This document shows positions 11,112 through 22,865 of a stretch of DNA of 35,551 nt, piece after piece. The stretch's first letter is position 1. The number at the start of each line of letters is the position of its first letter. The notes below the pieces were generated by a model. The model ran no database searches, was not told where the DNA came from, and saw only the letters and a program-made list of their open reading frames with translations. The stretch is from Antrodiella citrinella. Lineage: Eukaryota > Basidiomycota > Agaricomycetes > Polyporales > Steccherinaceae. Position numbers and translations under genes: made by a program. The DNA lies in assembly GCA_004802725.1 (NCBI GenBank), contig SGPM01000288.1, positions 1-35,551 on the forward strand, written 5' to 3'.

Positions 11112-12086
11112 TCACACCACTTTCACGACATCGAGGAGCCCTTTNNCGTACATGTGCTNGAACACTACTTGGAGCCTTGGCACTACNGTCTCCAGCTGTA
11201 GTGACCGGTGTAGTTGAACCGAACAGCTTCTANNGCTGGGAAGTTGACATCTGGGTGACGGAACAGGCTGTCCANTAGTCNGTGATGTGTCTTCCGGATT
11301 TTGTCCAGGGTGTCGAACTTCAAGTCAAACGTGATCTGCACAAGGGACGGAATTGAGACCGAGAGCGTGTCGGTGGCGGCTTGATGGAAAGGATCTCCTA
11401 ACGTGAGTNTGCGTAAACCGTTGAGTCTTTGCAGGCGGAGGGGATTGGCTGTACTTGAAAGTGATCAGACGGTACACCGGTAATGTCCACCAATGTGACA
11501 TACCACGACCTTNATATGTGTGCCACNGTGAACGGAGTGGAAACATCACGGTGAGGTCCTCCAATCTCCCACCGATGGACCTCAGGATGGGGACTACTAC
11601 AGGAACACTCCTCTCGTCACATTCCTGCAGCCGAAGAACTAGGGATTGCAGTGTGACCACATGTCCGGTTCTTTTGAGCCACCGCAATGCCTCAACACCA
11701 CCTGAGTGAGAGCGAGGGTTGACGGNAATTGTGAGGTGACGAAGGGGCAAGGACTTCGGCACATGTCCCACTGTATTTTCTCCAGCTCGTTNTGTGATGT
11801 TCTNGGGAGCACGCTTGGGAGCAGTGATCTTGACGTCGATGAGTACCAGAGTAGACAAAAGGGGGCAATGGAGAGCGATCTCATCGAGATTGGTGACCTT
11901 TAGAGACTGACTTCGTAAGGTGAGCTCGCGGATAGCGGAGGAAGGGAAACATTGGAGAAGGCGGAGAGGTGCTGGTGTGACTTCGAGATCCACCGCATAA
12001 ACGTTGATGAGGCTACTGAGCATCGAATGAACCGCTTNTTCCCCGACTCCCTGAGCATGTCCACGAGTGNNNACGATTTTTNGCAC
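11112..12086 (-). pseudogene. Frameshifted LRR (F-box/LRR-like) paralogue
   Basis: The main frame (12086 towards about 11445) carries IRELTLRSQSLK, CPLLSTLVLIDVK, EALRWLKRTGHVVTLQSLVL and GRLEDLTVMFPL, matching the neighbour at 9078 segment by segment. After 'VYRLITFKYSQS' the homology moves to another frame (LRLQRLNGLRxLTLGDPF ... IPSLVQITFDLKF ... PDVNFPAxEAVRFNYTG). The switch falls at a run of four G on the plus strand (11440-11443). A second switch near 11200-11206 is needed to reach the conserved end (VVPRLQVVF ... KGLLDVVKVV) and the stop at 11112. Several codons contain N. Either this copy is a pseudogene or the consensus contains indel errors. No F-box or convincing start is visible; the N-terminal 15 residues are uncertain. 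Confidence 0.65.
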
Positions 12087-12339
12087 CCAGTGTGTTCAAG
12101 CGCACACATACGATAGGTCTCCTACAACTTGGAAAGATATGAGGTGGGTGCTTCATGACAATTTGATATACGATACTTCTTNAATTTCTATTGCAGTGCT
12201 GAAGGTTGAGCACACATGTACAGAGGACTCTTCTTCTTTCTTGATTCGTGCGATCAACCGTTTTAGATNAGCTGTGATGTTGCCATGTTTGCTCCTCTTT
12301 CTCGTCTGTCAGATGCTTCCCTATGAAAATATCATGATA

Positions 12340-12364
12340 CAGTGATTAACGGGTCCTTGTCCCA
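12340..12364 (+). repeat. Left terminal inverted repeat
   Basis: The left TIR matches the reverse complement of 13029-13053 at 24 of 25 positions. The outermost base follows a TA dinucleotide. Confidence 0.85.
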
Positions 12365-13028
12365 GCGTNAGGAGAATGTCGAATCGTGGCGTCCCCTCCC
12401 ACTTTGATGTAATTCTGAGTCGTACAAAGCCTTTGGAATGTTGTTAGAATGGTTTTCCTGAGCCCCTTTGGGTATTCATNGAATGAGGGATGGCAAGGAT
12501 GTCGACTCAGTGAATGTGTCCCAAACGTCACAAAACTGGGTCCTTGTCCCAGCGTGACTGGAGTTCTGATGGACCAAATAAGGTGAGATCAGGTCACCGA
12601 TAACCCGTTGTCACTCATCGCTTNCTTGTCCCTCGCGTGCTTACTTTGCAAGGTGACTCTATCTGTTGTCACGCTTTGAAGCACTCTCTTGCATTTTGTA
12701 TTATACCAACGCACATCTTCACTTTGAGCACTGATCTCTTGTGCAAATATTGAGTTTATGTCTTGACTGTTTATTCTGTAACATTCTTAGGACTTGGATC
12801 ACCCCTCGAACTCATCTGACAGATTTGATTGCCTCCAAAAATGCGAGATTTTGACCTGTCGGGAACTCTTTGGCTTCATCGGACACGTTGTCCTCCGTCC
12901 ACACTCAATATCTTCGGGCTGTAGATACCCACAGTTATATATTTCAATACTGCATATAGATCACTGCAGAAAAATGGTGAGGAGAGACGGGATTCGTTTA
13001 TCAGTGCCGCTGGGACAAGGAACCATCA

Positions 13029-13053
13029 TGGGACAAGGAGCCGTTAATCACTG
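13029..13053 (-). repeat. Right terminal inverted repeat
   Basis: The right TIR is the partner of 12340-12364. A second copy of its inner 10-mer follows at 13011-13020. A TA dinucleotide follows the outer end. Confidence 0.85.
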
Positions 13054-13271
13054 TATGTAACGTTGCGAATCATCTCCGTTCGGCCTTCCCATCCCGTTAG
13101 AGCACGACGTATGTAGTCTTGAGTACATATAGCAATTCTCACACTTCCGATAAACTGCATCTTTCCTAGTCTCGTAGTCGTAACGACTAGCCTATGGCCT
13201 AGGTTGTGAGCTATACAATACATTATGTTTCTGAAGTCCGAAAGACGACCACTGTGTGCTTCCTCATGTTC

Positions 13272-16200
13272 CTACATCGACACCGTCGCGTAACCAAAAT
13301 TTGACCCCTCAAGCCCTCTTGCCACAAGCGTAAACTGCTGAGCTGCATCTCGGGTCCGTCTGAGTGACCTGCCACTGTGGAAAGGGTCCGCCCATATCAA
13401 GAAACGCGCGATTGATGAGGATGGCAGTATGAACGAACCTGAACACAGTTTTCACAAACCTATCCTTCGCCTCTGGCGTCGCTTGCGATGGAGTGAACTC
13501 GGGCTGGGTCGATGGACTCAATACGACGATTGCGATCATGCAAGATCCAGCCAACTCACCGAGTACAGTATCTCCGCCATCCACACCTTGCTCTCCGCAG
13601 GGAATCTTGTCACCATCGTGGATAGCAACTCAATGAGATTCGGCGTAGCAGAGCGTGGGGCCACCCCAGCGAAACCACTTAGGAGTGCTTGCAGTATTGA
13701 GCGTCCATGCGCCTGAACAAGCTTATTCTTGGATTCACTGAGATTCTCGTGTGATATCGTCCGGTTGATGAGGGTGCCCTACATGATGTGAGAGGTATCA
13801 GATGTCGTCTTTTGGAAGCCAGCACCAGACTCACGAGGAAATTGCAAGTTGATACGAGGGAGTATCTTTCTTGCATCGACAACGCAGTCACGGCACACTG
13901 GACGAGGGCGTTGAACAGGTCTTGTGGAAGCTGATAGAACACTGGAACAAAGTGTTGGGCGATCTGACCATATTGTTCAACATCAACTTCGAATAAGAAT
14001 CAAAAGAGGAAAGAAGACCAACATTGTCAAAACATGTGAAGAACGATTGGACGATATCGGGATTCTGATAGGAATCATTAGGGCATGTATCGTCTGTACA
14101 ACACGGTGTACTCACATCTTGCATTGCTCCCGACTGACTGAACAAATTCAGCGCCGCCTGAAGCAAAACCGCCACAACGTTCAAGACGACGGTGTGGACT
14201 TCGGTATCTGGGGGCGACTTCTTGAACAACCCCGGTAAGAAGTTAGGCGGATCAAGCTGGATAGTCAGCATAGTGGCCAGGCTTAGCCAGACTGCAGTCA
14301 GCTGCCTTTGCGAGGCGACACATATGAGCCCCAATAGTGGACCAGCAGGTAACGACAGTAGCGTGAGGTCAGATGGTAGAGCAGTGATTGCCTTGAACAC
14401 GTCGCTCAAAGCCTGCCAGTCACCGAAAGATAGTTTAATGGAGGAAAGTAAAAGCAATCATGCAGACGTACGTCGCACACACTGGCATCCGTCGACCACA
14501 TCTCCAACGTTCTCCTGATGGCGTCCAGTACAGCATCTCGCAATCGGACCACCCTTGGATCTTCACGCGCTAGTCGCATTTTCTCCGTCTGTGCCTGCAC
14601 ATCAGGAGATTCATCGGAGACCAAAAGTGAGTCCGTGGTGCGAGTGAGACCTTTGGCGACTCCGCTGATTATGAGAAGCTGTTCGATAGCTACGGCACGC
14701 GCTTCTTCCGGTAACTTTACTAGCCACTCAACAAAGAGAATCAAAAGATAGATTGGGGGGACCGACCTGTGAAGATGACTGCAATACCTCGAAGAGCTTC
14801 GTCACGACGGGACTGAGCATTGCTTCTATTGGGGAGATTTGCTCTGCAGGCGGTAATGCCTCGATGACACTAGATATTGATTGTAGCACTTTGCTCTTCT
14901 CCGTATCCTGTACGAACAGATCAGCAGATGTACGTGAGCTATATATGACAACAATTATACCGGAATATCCGCAATTCCAGCGTGCAGCTGACCAAAGGCA
15001 CTTATATGCGACGTGAGGGCGGTCCTGTTGTGATCGCAAAGATCCCGAAGAGAGTTTGCAGCATGCAAGCACAGAGCCTGATCAGGCAATGCACTAACGA
15101 CGTATGTGATTGCGTTCATAAGCAAAGAATGGCTGGCGTTCTCGGGCGTATATACTGGTTGTGTTGTGAACCAAGAAGCGTAACTACCTGCGAGGTAGAC
15201 ATGAAGACATAGCGAGACAATGACGACGAAATTCAACGTACCGATGAGATTGACCATGGTCCGTCGGATCCGACTGTTACCAGAAGACGGCAAACGGTTG
15301 AGGATGTTAGAGGAAAACAGAGTACGTAGATGGGGTGAATCAGAAACGGGGACAGCTTCTTGCACTGCCATCAGACAATGCAATGTCCCTTCTATCTCCT
15401 GCTCGCTCATTTCAATCAGTGTGCTGCTATGAATAAAATTTCGCGACATACCTCCCATACGTCCCTGTTTTGCGTAGCACCAAGGCGGTCTATCGTGTCG
15501 CTAACGTAGTAACCAAGCATGTCGTCGCGGAGTACATAGTATGCATTTATCAGGGTATCGCCGACATCCCGTCGGTATCTACGGAAGATAGTAAGCACCA
15601 AATCTGAGCACGAGAGAAAAAAGCGACGTACGCTTGAAATTTGTCTACTTGATCTAGAAAAGGTAGGCTCAGCATAAACTTCAGAACCAGCAATAAACTG
15701 TCAAATTACCTTTCGCCCACGTCTGCTGTATACTCGCTGACGGCCAGACAACTTTCCGTCGCAGCACTTTCACGAGCTCGGTATATACGGCTTTCGCCAC
15801 TAGCCACTGTTCTTTCTCCTTCTTTTCCACGAAATCATTCTCGTCTGGTTCCGGATCGGACTCGTGGTCGGAGGATGCCCACAAAGCTTCTTGAAAGAGG
15901 TACCAGAATCCGAGCGTCATCTCGCTCTCATCTTCATCTGCACCGTAGAAGCCTGGTAACGAGGTGTAGCCCATCAAGAGCTTGAGATATGAGGTCGCCA
16001 GATGAGCTTTTGTCGGAATGGGATATGACTTGAGGACATCTGGCAGAAGCAGCTGTGGAACAACGCTGACCGCGAGGTTGGACGCGAGGTACTGGTTCGA
16101 ATGATCCCCGATCGCGGTGAGCAGCTTGCACAAAGAATGCGACACGCCGTCCGCGCCACCGGCTAATACAAATAAGCCTCTAGTCAAGCGGGAGAGCGAG

Positions 16201-17388
16201 AAACTTACCACTCAATGTTTGCTCCATTATAATTCCTCCGTAGACATCACACCATAGCAACAGAGGTTCCGTCAGAATTTTGCTTCCTGCACCGTCTGAG
16301 AGTGCAGATCGTGAAAGAATCTCTTGTATCGCATCAGAAGCAAGAACAAATTCATCTTCGTCAAACTCAGAGTGCGGCGGAGGTCGGGACGGGGTCATCA
16401 GGGTGATGAGTAAAGGTATAAAGGGTGTGATATCACTGAGAGACACGCATAAGCACAGATAGACAAATGACTGAAAGTGACGTACTTGGCCGGAAGAAAC
16501 GGAAGCCAAGCCGCGAAACATTTCAGAGCTGAGCGGAGTTCTTGAGGGGAGGGATGTGGTCGTGGTCTGGACGTGCAGGCTGTAATTGCTTGCGTGACCA
16601 TTGGTGTGCCGTCCATTAGGTTTCGCTTCATTGCAGCTCTGTGACCGAAATCAAGATGTATGCGCGGAGCATATTATAAATGTACGCACTTGTGAGAACC
16701 AACTAGATCTGCCCCCTCAATCTCCTCTGCAACGATGGCCAAATAATCTAATAGCGACTCCGTAGAAGCTCCCAACGCCGACAGGCCTTGCACTGACGAT
16801 GCTAGCCAGTCCGGCCATTGGGAAGGTGTTTGAGTACCAAGTTTGAGTGCTAGTGAGGTGATCTGAACGGCCTTGAATGCTATGACCTGACGTAAGGGCT
16901 TGTACAACGCACGGCGACAAATAGTTTGCGGAGGATGACTTTATTGCGACTGGAAGCCATGAGACGTCCCGTCAGTTGGATCAGCAAATCGCGTAATCGC
17001 GTTGCATGTTCGGCAGGAAATGAAGACCTGCAGCTCGAGTATAAGGATAAATTGGCAGGGCAAGCTGTAGACAACAACTCACCAGTCGCGTGCAATCTTA
17101 ACCTGCGCCGTATGTGCTCCGAAGAATTGTACGTTGGGATCCGGGTGATTCAGAAACGGCAACACCAGGCCCCATGCTTCGGGTCTCTTCTGGATTGCAA
17201 ATAATTCTTGCTGGAGCCGTCTCTGGTCCGCCGAATATAGTCGACCTTGTGGATCATATGCTTGCTGAATCAACTATGTTGTATACACCGTAAACAGAGG
17301 TTCATCTGAGAACAATGTTGTGGCGACATACCTGAGCTGCTTGTGCAACATCATTTTCCGATACAACAGGTAGAAATGAAGAATCCAT
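13272..17388 (-). CDS. Importin-13/transportin-3-type karyopherin (importin-beta family)
   Basis: I reconstruct 19 exons on the minus strand: 17388-17332, 17273-17083, 17027-16913, 16862-16690, 16638-16486, 16435-16209, 16162-15710, 15653-15632, 15578-15452, 15398-15242, 15187-14961, 14907-14767, 14726 (or 14717)-14472, 14412-14116, 14064-14023, 13963-13835, 13778-13560, 13503-13439 and 13368-13272. Phases agree at every junction; introns are 40-70 bp. The product is about 1045-1048 residues, close to yeast Kap122 and human IPO13. The N-terminus has the importin-beta signature (PEAWGLVLPFL, NVQFFGAHTAQVKIARDW). Later blocks include GRLMASSRNKVILRKLFVA, YRRDVGDTLINAYYVLRDDM, GVAKGLTRTTDSLL and LPAGPLLGL. 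The C-terminus has VARGLEGSNFGYATVSM. It should carry cargo through nuclear pores with Ran-GTP. The cargo cannot be read from the sequence. The upstream neighbour on the same strand ends 175 bp before its start. Confidence 0.92.
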
Positions 17389-17563
17389 TCACGGGGAAGA
17401 TGAGAGCAGAAGTAAGAGAACCGTAATGGCCAGCGACTGCCTGCGCACTAATTGAGACGCGACTCACACGTGATATGTGCGTCTCACAGCAAATCTCACA
17501 CCTCGGACGAAAACAGTGGTTGTTGAGCAGCTTGAGCTCTGTGATTTCTCTCAAATTTATACA

Positions 17564-19841
17564 TCATGATTCACGTGTGGTTACAGATACAGGTAGAGGA
17601 GATCTTCTGGGCGTTTCATGCTGAACCATCCTAGTCGCGCCATCACGTATACCCAGTACCCTCCGTCTGCGCTCTTTCAGTGCTTTCTTCGCAAACCTTT
17701 CCTGCTCTGTCAGAGGACCAGAAGATGTGCTCGACATCCGAGACATCTCTGAGCCAATAGACAATGAAGACAATCTGTTTGAAGGTGTGGCCCGATGCTT
17801 CGTACTCCGTTTCGTGGTCTTGCGTGAGCGGCGGAGCGCGTTCGCATTATGACGGCGAACCTCTGCCCCCTCAGATGATTCCGAGGTAGAGACGCGGCAC
17901 AGTGGAGGTGGTAATGGTGGTTGCGCCGGGCTGCGTTTCACCCTGGGCGTTTTCTCTTGCGTCGGTTTTGGCGTACACCGTGGTTGGATAACTACAGAGC
18001 TTGGTGGCCGTGGGGTCAGCTTCTGGTTCGTCATCCAAGCAGACAGGTCGTCCCAATCTCCATTACCGCTTTCCTCGACCTCTAGATGAATAGCGGGTAT
18101 CTCAATCCCGTCGTAGGCTATTCTCGCAGGGCTAGATAAACTCTCATGACTGGCTGTAGAGTTGTTGATCGATGCGTGAGTGTGTTTGGAACGAAGGAGA
18201 TCGTCTGCAGAGCTGCCTGAGGCCTGAGACCCAACGATGGCGTGGAACGCGTTGGCAAGATTAGACCGTATAGAGGCTGTCCATGACGCCGAACGTTCCG
18301 ACCCTGCTTGAGAGACTTTGCGTTGAGTAAGTCCGGGGAGAGGAAGTCGGGATTCGGCGCTGCGGATGAGACCATCGCGGCGAGGGAGCTGAGGTTGCAT
18401 GGGAGTGAGAGGGATGTTCATCAAGGCACCGTTATCTCTGTTGAACACCTGCATTGGCGTGGCGTGTGATCGAAATAGTTCCAGGCCCTGCCTGGAGTCT
18501 CTGCTTCCTTCATCTCCTGATGATACGTCGCCGGGCATATGATTCGCCACCTTCAGCCGTCCAATATCTGGAGCCAGGTCCGGGACACTCTGATGAGGGT
18601 GCAGTACCGGAACAAAAGGCGTACGGATGGTGTTGGGCGTTCCATGAAGGGCGGGATGCCTTGGACTGTGTAGCATCGGATTCCTAGGCGTGCCACGGAG
18701 GACGCCATCTATCATGATTGCGCCGGTCGGATACTGGATGCCGAAAGGGTCTCTGAGGGTATATCCAGACTCTGGTTCTGGATTCTCGTCCAGTACTATG
18801 CGAGCTGGCCAGTGGCTCTCGTTCCCGCTGGAGGAGTCTCGCGATCCAGATTCCAGATGATGATCGTGGTCGTCCTTATCCCACGGCCATGGATCTGACC
18901 TCTCGCAATCTTCGTCGTGTCTATGAGAGCAGACACGGAAGCACCAAGCAACGAAAGCAACAAGACAAGCAAATCCGATAAGAGCGCCTAGTACGACTCC
19001 AAGGTAGAAGGACGCCGGATGTTTCGATGTCAAGACTGCAGCGCCAATTGCTGATCCCGTCGGAGAACTGGAGGAAGATGACGACGAAGAAGATTGAGTG
19101 GCATGAGAGCTGGTCATGGAACTCGACGTTATTGTGCTGGAAACGGGGAGCGGCGTAAAAGTGGTTGAAGCGAAGCTCATGGATGTCGTTGTCTGTGAGC
19201 TCACGGCGGCGGATGGTGAGATAGAGCTCGATGAGGGAAGTAAAGTCGAGCTATAAGCCGAAGACGAAGCATCGGACGTCAAAGTGGACGAGAGTAGAGT
19301 CGACGTCAGCGTCGTTTGAGATGATATGGAAGTCAGGGATGGTGTCGTAGTAGCAGTGGTCGACAAGATAGATGCAGCGATAGCAGCGGACGAGACAGCA
19401 GTTGAAGTAGTGAGAGCGGCAGAAGACAAGGCAGAGGGAATCTAAAATGACAACGGTGAGCTAAGAATTGATGCGTTATGGCAAGTTACTCACCGATGTA
19501 GATGCAATGGACATTGTACTAGACATAGTCGGAACTGCAAAGGTTGACTGTATAGCAAAGCCGAATGTTTGGCTTGTGAGGGTCTCGCTAGCCGCTGCAT
19601 TCGGTCCACTGTTGTTAGGTATTGCGTTGTCATGGTCCTCCACAGCAACAATTTGACCTCCAGGTCCAACGAAAAGATTGTTGTAGTCGTCCGCTTGGGA
19701 TCGACGATCGTGTCGAGGGGGTCGTCTTCGAGTCCTTCGAAGATGCATAGCACTGAAGAGGTATGCGCTCCGGGCGCGAATGCGAATGTAAAAAGAATGT
19801 CCAAGCCTAGAAGCAAGAAAGTGAGGAGATCCCAGTCGCAT
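17564..19841 (-). CDS. Ser/Thr-rich single-pass membrane protein, unknown role
   Basis: The long 3' exon runs from about 19441 to the stop at 17564. It is preceded by a 52-bp intron (GTGAGT...TTTTAG) and an upstream exon reading GGQIVAVEDHDNAIPNNSG and ending in IASTS. The order is: a Ser/Thr-rich, probably O-glycosylated outer domain of about 130 residues with a polySer tract, then one strong membrane helix (YLGVVLGALIGFACLVAFVA, about 18935-19006). A long cytosolic tail follows, with repeated Pro/Ser-rich motifs and a basic C-terminus (KKALKERRRRVLG). This resembles Mid2/WSC-like wall-sensor architecture in layout only; no WSC or other extracellular domain is seen. The start is unresolved. 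The frame feeding the known exon has a Met at 19841 but no good signal peptide, while another frame at 19825-19770 is strikingly hydrophobic (LLTFLLLGLDILFTFAFA). Confidence 0.7.
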
Positions 19842-20403
19842 CTGATCCTTGTGCAGTCGATAAGCCAGCCTCCATTTGATTCCTGCCTGGCGGAGAGAGA
19901 GCAAGTACGAGGCTAGTAACGGGCCTCATCATTCTGCCACAAGAACACAGTACTTGAGAGACAGATAGCGAGCAATGGTGTCATAAGCTTTGCATAAGCT
20001 GGAGAGGGGGTTCAGTGAAAAATTATCACAGACACGATGCTTCAAAGACAAAATTCTTGAACGACCGTCACGCGCAGGCATATTTGTCCGATGTAGCCAG
20101 CCCGCGAAACCGTCACATGTTGAAGCTTAGCGCTATGCATTGGGTCCGAGCGCTTAATTATGCAACACGTGAAAATTATGTGGTCGCGGTGAATGGTCGC
20201 GTTTGCACTCAAGTCAGTAGGCTTTCCACTGTTTCCAGCTGCGACCAGCGTTAGGCCAGTGTGTAAGCTGACACTTGAAGCATCTTTACGGTAGATTTCC
20301 TTCATCCTGTCTTTTTTAACATGTTTCTATGTTGAATTCAGGTATCTGCCGATCATCTTCCCCTTGCGTCCCCGATGCGACTGGGAATTGACGCATCGCA
20401 TTC

Positions 20404-22288
20404 ATGCATGTCATGAAGTCGACCATTGATCACGAAAGCTCCAAATTGATACAAGCTCGTTTGAACGGCAACGGAGCGCCTCAAACTTCCGGTGAAGATA
20501 TTTCTCGCTTGAACAAAGGCCCTTTGGGGGACGCTCTACTGTTTCTCAGTGAACACATCAGAGGTAGACAAGCTACTCTCGAAGCTCGAAAAGTTATCGC
20601 AATGTAAGTCCATACGCTTTTGTTTATGATTTTTGATCTGATTTATCTTTTGTGACAGTGTTCAAGCTCACAATAGTCTCACGGGTGCAACGCTTTCGGA
20701 AAGCCAACGTTTGAAGAAGAGGGTACGCTCAGCGAATGCCGAAGTTGAGCAACATTATGAACAATTTTATCGGTCAAGACAATCAGTTGGCAATGCTCGT
20801 AAGTTCAATTGTCACGTTTGAGATTTTCACATCATGACACAACGTCCCAGAAAAGGATGTTGACGTCTTCGAAACCACCCTTCAATCTCAACGACAAGTG
20901 GCACTTCTGCTTTCTGTGATGCACAGAAAAGAGCAAATTCGTGTGGATCGTATTGCCGCATTAATACATGGTCTAGAAGCTGCTCGCTTGATAAGACAGG
21001 TCAGGCTCCCCGGAACCCGCCCTCTGTATATGCTTATCTCGCCCCTAGAGCACGATTTCCGCGCCAACTACTATCATGTCCAGTCAGGGTATGCCATTAA
21101 GACCGCTTATCCGTGTAGATGCTACACGTGACACCCTTGCGGTACGTGCACATTCATCCCGGGTGTAAAATTCATCGTCTGACACTTGTGCACAGGCGAT
21201 TCAAGCAATTTACCTATACACTTCGACAGCGCAATTAAACAAGTGTACAGCGGCCGAAAATGGACTTAGAACTGCGATAGCTCGCAAGTTGAATCTCCCC
21301 GAGGACGACGAACAGGTACAGGTCAAAGTGTGAGGATTTCGCATTTTGTTGGTTAGTCTACTGATTCATCTGCAGGCACTGCGTTGTCCGGTCTTCCCGC
21401 CAACATGCGTCGAGCAACCTACAAATTCAGGCCAACGATTCGGATGACGTGAATGATAGCGCATTCAAAGCCGCGGTCGCCAAAGTGGTGAGCGGCATCT
21501 GGAATTTGTCAGAACACATATTTTGATGCAAAGGCTTATACTCAGGATGCGAAGGAGAACAGAGCACGAAAGACAGTAGAGCAACTTGCATACTTGCAAG
21601 CATCTTGCACTGAATCTTTGCAGGCGGTACTTGTTTTTCTGTTAAACAACAGTTGGTCAATGCTTACCATGCTTTTATAGATTTCTATCTATCGCGAAGC
21701 ATCTGTTCCGACTCTGAAAGAATCTCTGGAGGACGATTTGAAGGCAGCACAAGATTACGTGGACACGCTCCGTTCTTCTATTGAGCTTCGACTTCCTCGT
21801 GAAGCAGCTACGCAATGTGCGCAACCCAACATAGCGGTAACTTTCTGGCTTATCCTAGCATTTGATCACGTTGCCGATTTGGTTCATACAGATCCCATTC
21901 GTTGAGAACAAATTGCGGAATGATGTCCTTGAGGGTCCGTTCTCATGATAGCCCCACCTTGACGAAGCTGAACTCGCGGGAACATCTAGCACACGATTTG
22001 CAAGCCTTCATTCACTCCGCAAAAATCGAACGCCGGTCTATAGATCCGCAGATAATCGATGCCGCCATTCGTGCGTTTATCCGCTGATAAACGAATCAAA
22101 ACTTTGACTTATGACGTGTCTCTATCGGGTTAGGTACGTTCACGACTATCGACAACGACGCGAATAGCAAGGCGCTTGAGCTACTGCATCGTAAGAACGC
22201 AAAGAAAGAGAGTGTAGGCGATGTATTGGTGCAAGACATCGAAAGGTTGGAGACAGAGGTGGAGCTACTCGTCCATGGTTCACTCTAA
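20404..22288 (+). CDS. Coiled-coil protein, unknown function
   Basis: Proposed exons: 20404-20603, 20659-20798, 20851-20999, 21049-21141, 21196-21329, 21376-21487, 21546-21626, 21681-21836, 21892-21924, 21968-22070 and 22134-22288. All phases agree and the product is 451 residues. The start is the ATG at 20404 (MHVMKSTIDHES). Near residue 40 is a compact block (LNKGPLGDALLFLSEHIRGR), followed by long heptad-like, Glu/Lys/Arg-rich segments (ESQRLKKRVRSANAEVEQH, DLQAFIHSAKIERRSIDPQ). The C-terminus is helical and acidic. No enzyme motif, signal peptide or membrane helix is seen. Composition and length suit a cytoskeletal or spindle-type adaptor such as an augmin (HAUS) subunit, but I cannot confirm that. 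The 43-bp intron at 21925-21967 is the weakest call: without it a frameshift would be needed. Confidence 0.72.
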
Positions 22289-22865
22289 TATGCGAGGTGT
22301 GCATCACCCTATGTTATCGTTCATGTTCCTATTGATGAGTCATGTTTTTGAAATTCTCATGTTGTGCAGGGTGACCAATTGCCGTACATCCCTTTCACTC
22401 CGTCATAGCCGTTCGTGCTTTCATATCAGGCGCTCAGGATGTACATGCAAGGGTGTAGCAACTGGGCCTGTTGTGCTGGAGTTAATGTACAAGGGAGGCG
22501 CTCTGATGACTCTCAACCGGTGCCATGAAATCACGTAGCAGGTGTGTGTTATCCCATTTCATACGTCATGACTCGTCGTAAATTTTGAATTTTGTCCGAA
22601 AGTACTCTATAGACACTGGACAGCATCGTCGACTTGGATCATGGTCTTCTAATGCTGCCACGGTCGCTAAACAACTGCCTCAGCCGCTGACCGATAACCC
22701 CGGCGCTCCTCAATAGGTAAGGTCGTGCATTGTTACACCGTGCACGAGGATCGTTGGCATCAAGGTTTCATTGTCTGAGTAAGCCAGACTCCTCGACGAC
22801 AATATTCATGATGCATGAGGTTTGTTCCTAATTGAAGGACGTTAGTAAACTGCTTTTACCGGTTT

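Larger units (their letters stand above)
12340..13053. mobile_element. 714-bp TIR element, MITE-like, TA-flanked
   Basis: Both ends carry an inverted repeat of about 25 bp: CAGTGATTAACGG, one mismatch (G or C), then TCCTTGTCCCA. The left copy is at 12340-12364 and the right at 13029-13053. Each end is directly flanked by TA (12338-12339 and 13054-13055), as expected for a TA target-site duplication of the Tc1/mariner-pogo superfamily. The 10-mer CCTTGTCCCA occurs four times, always near an end: 12355-12364, 12542-12551, and on the other strand 13011-13020 and 13029-13038. No transposase is encoded, so this looks non-autonomous. Family assignment is inference from the TIR and TA alone. Confidence 0.8.

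Noticed and set aside
12794..13060. 88-codon plus-strand frame inside the TIR element as a transposase relic
   Set aside because: It shows no DDE-type or helix-turn-helix motif and runs into the terminal repeat.
13152..13200. Small inverted repeat TAGTCGT/ACGACTA downstream of the TIR element
   Set aside because: Arms of seven bases are common by chance and there is no target duplication.
20404..22288. Naming the coiled-coil protein as an augmin (HAUS) subunit
   Set aside because: Only coiled-coil composition and length support it; no diagnostic motif could be verified.
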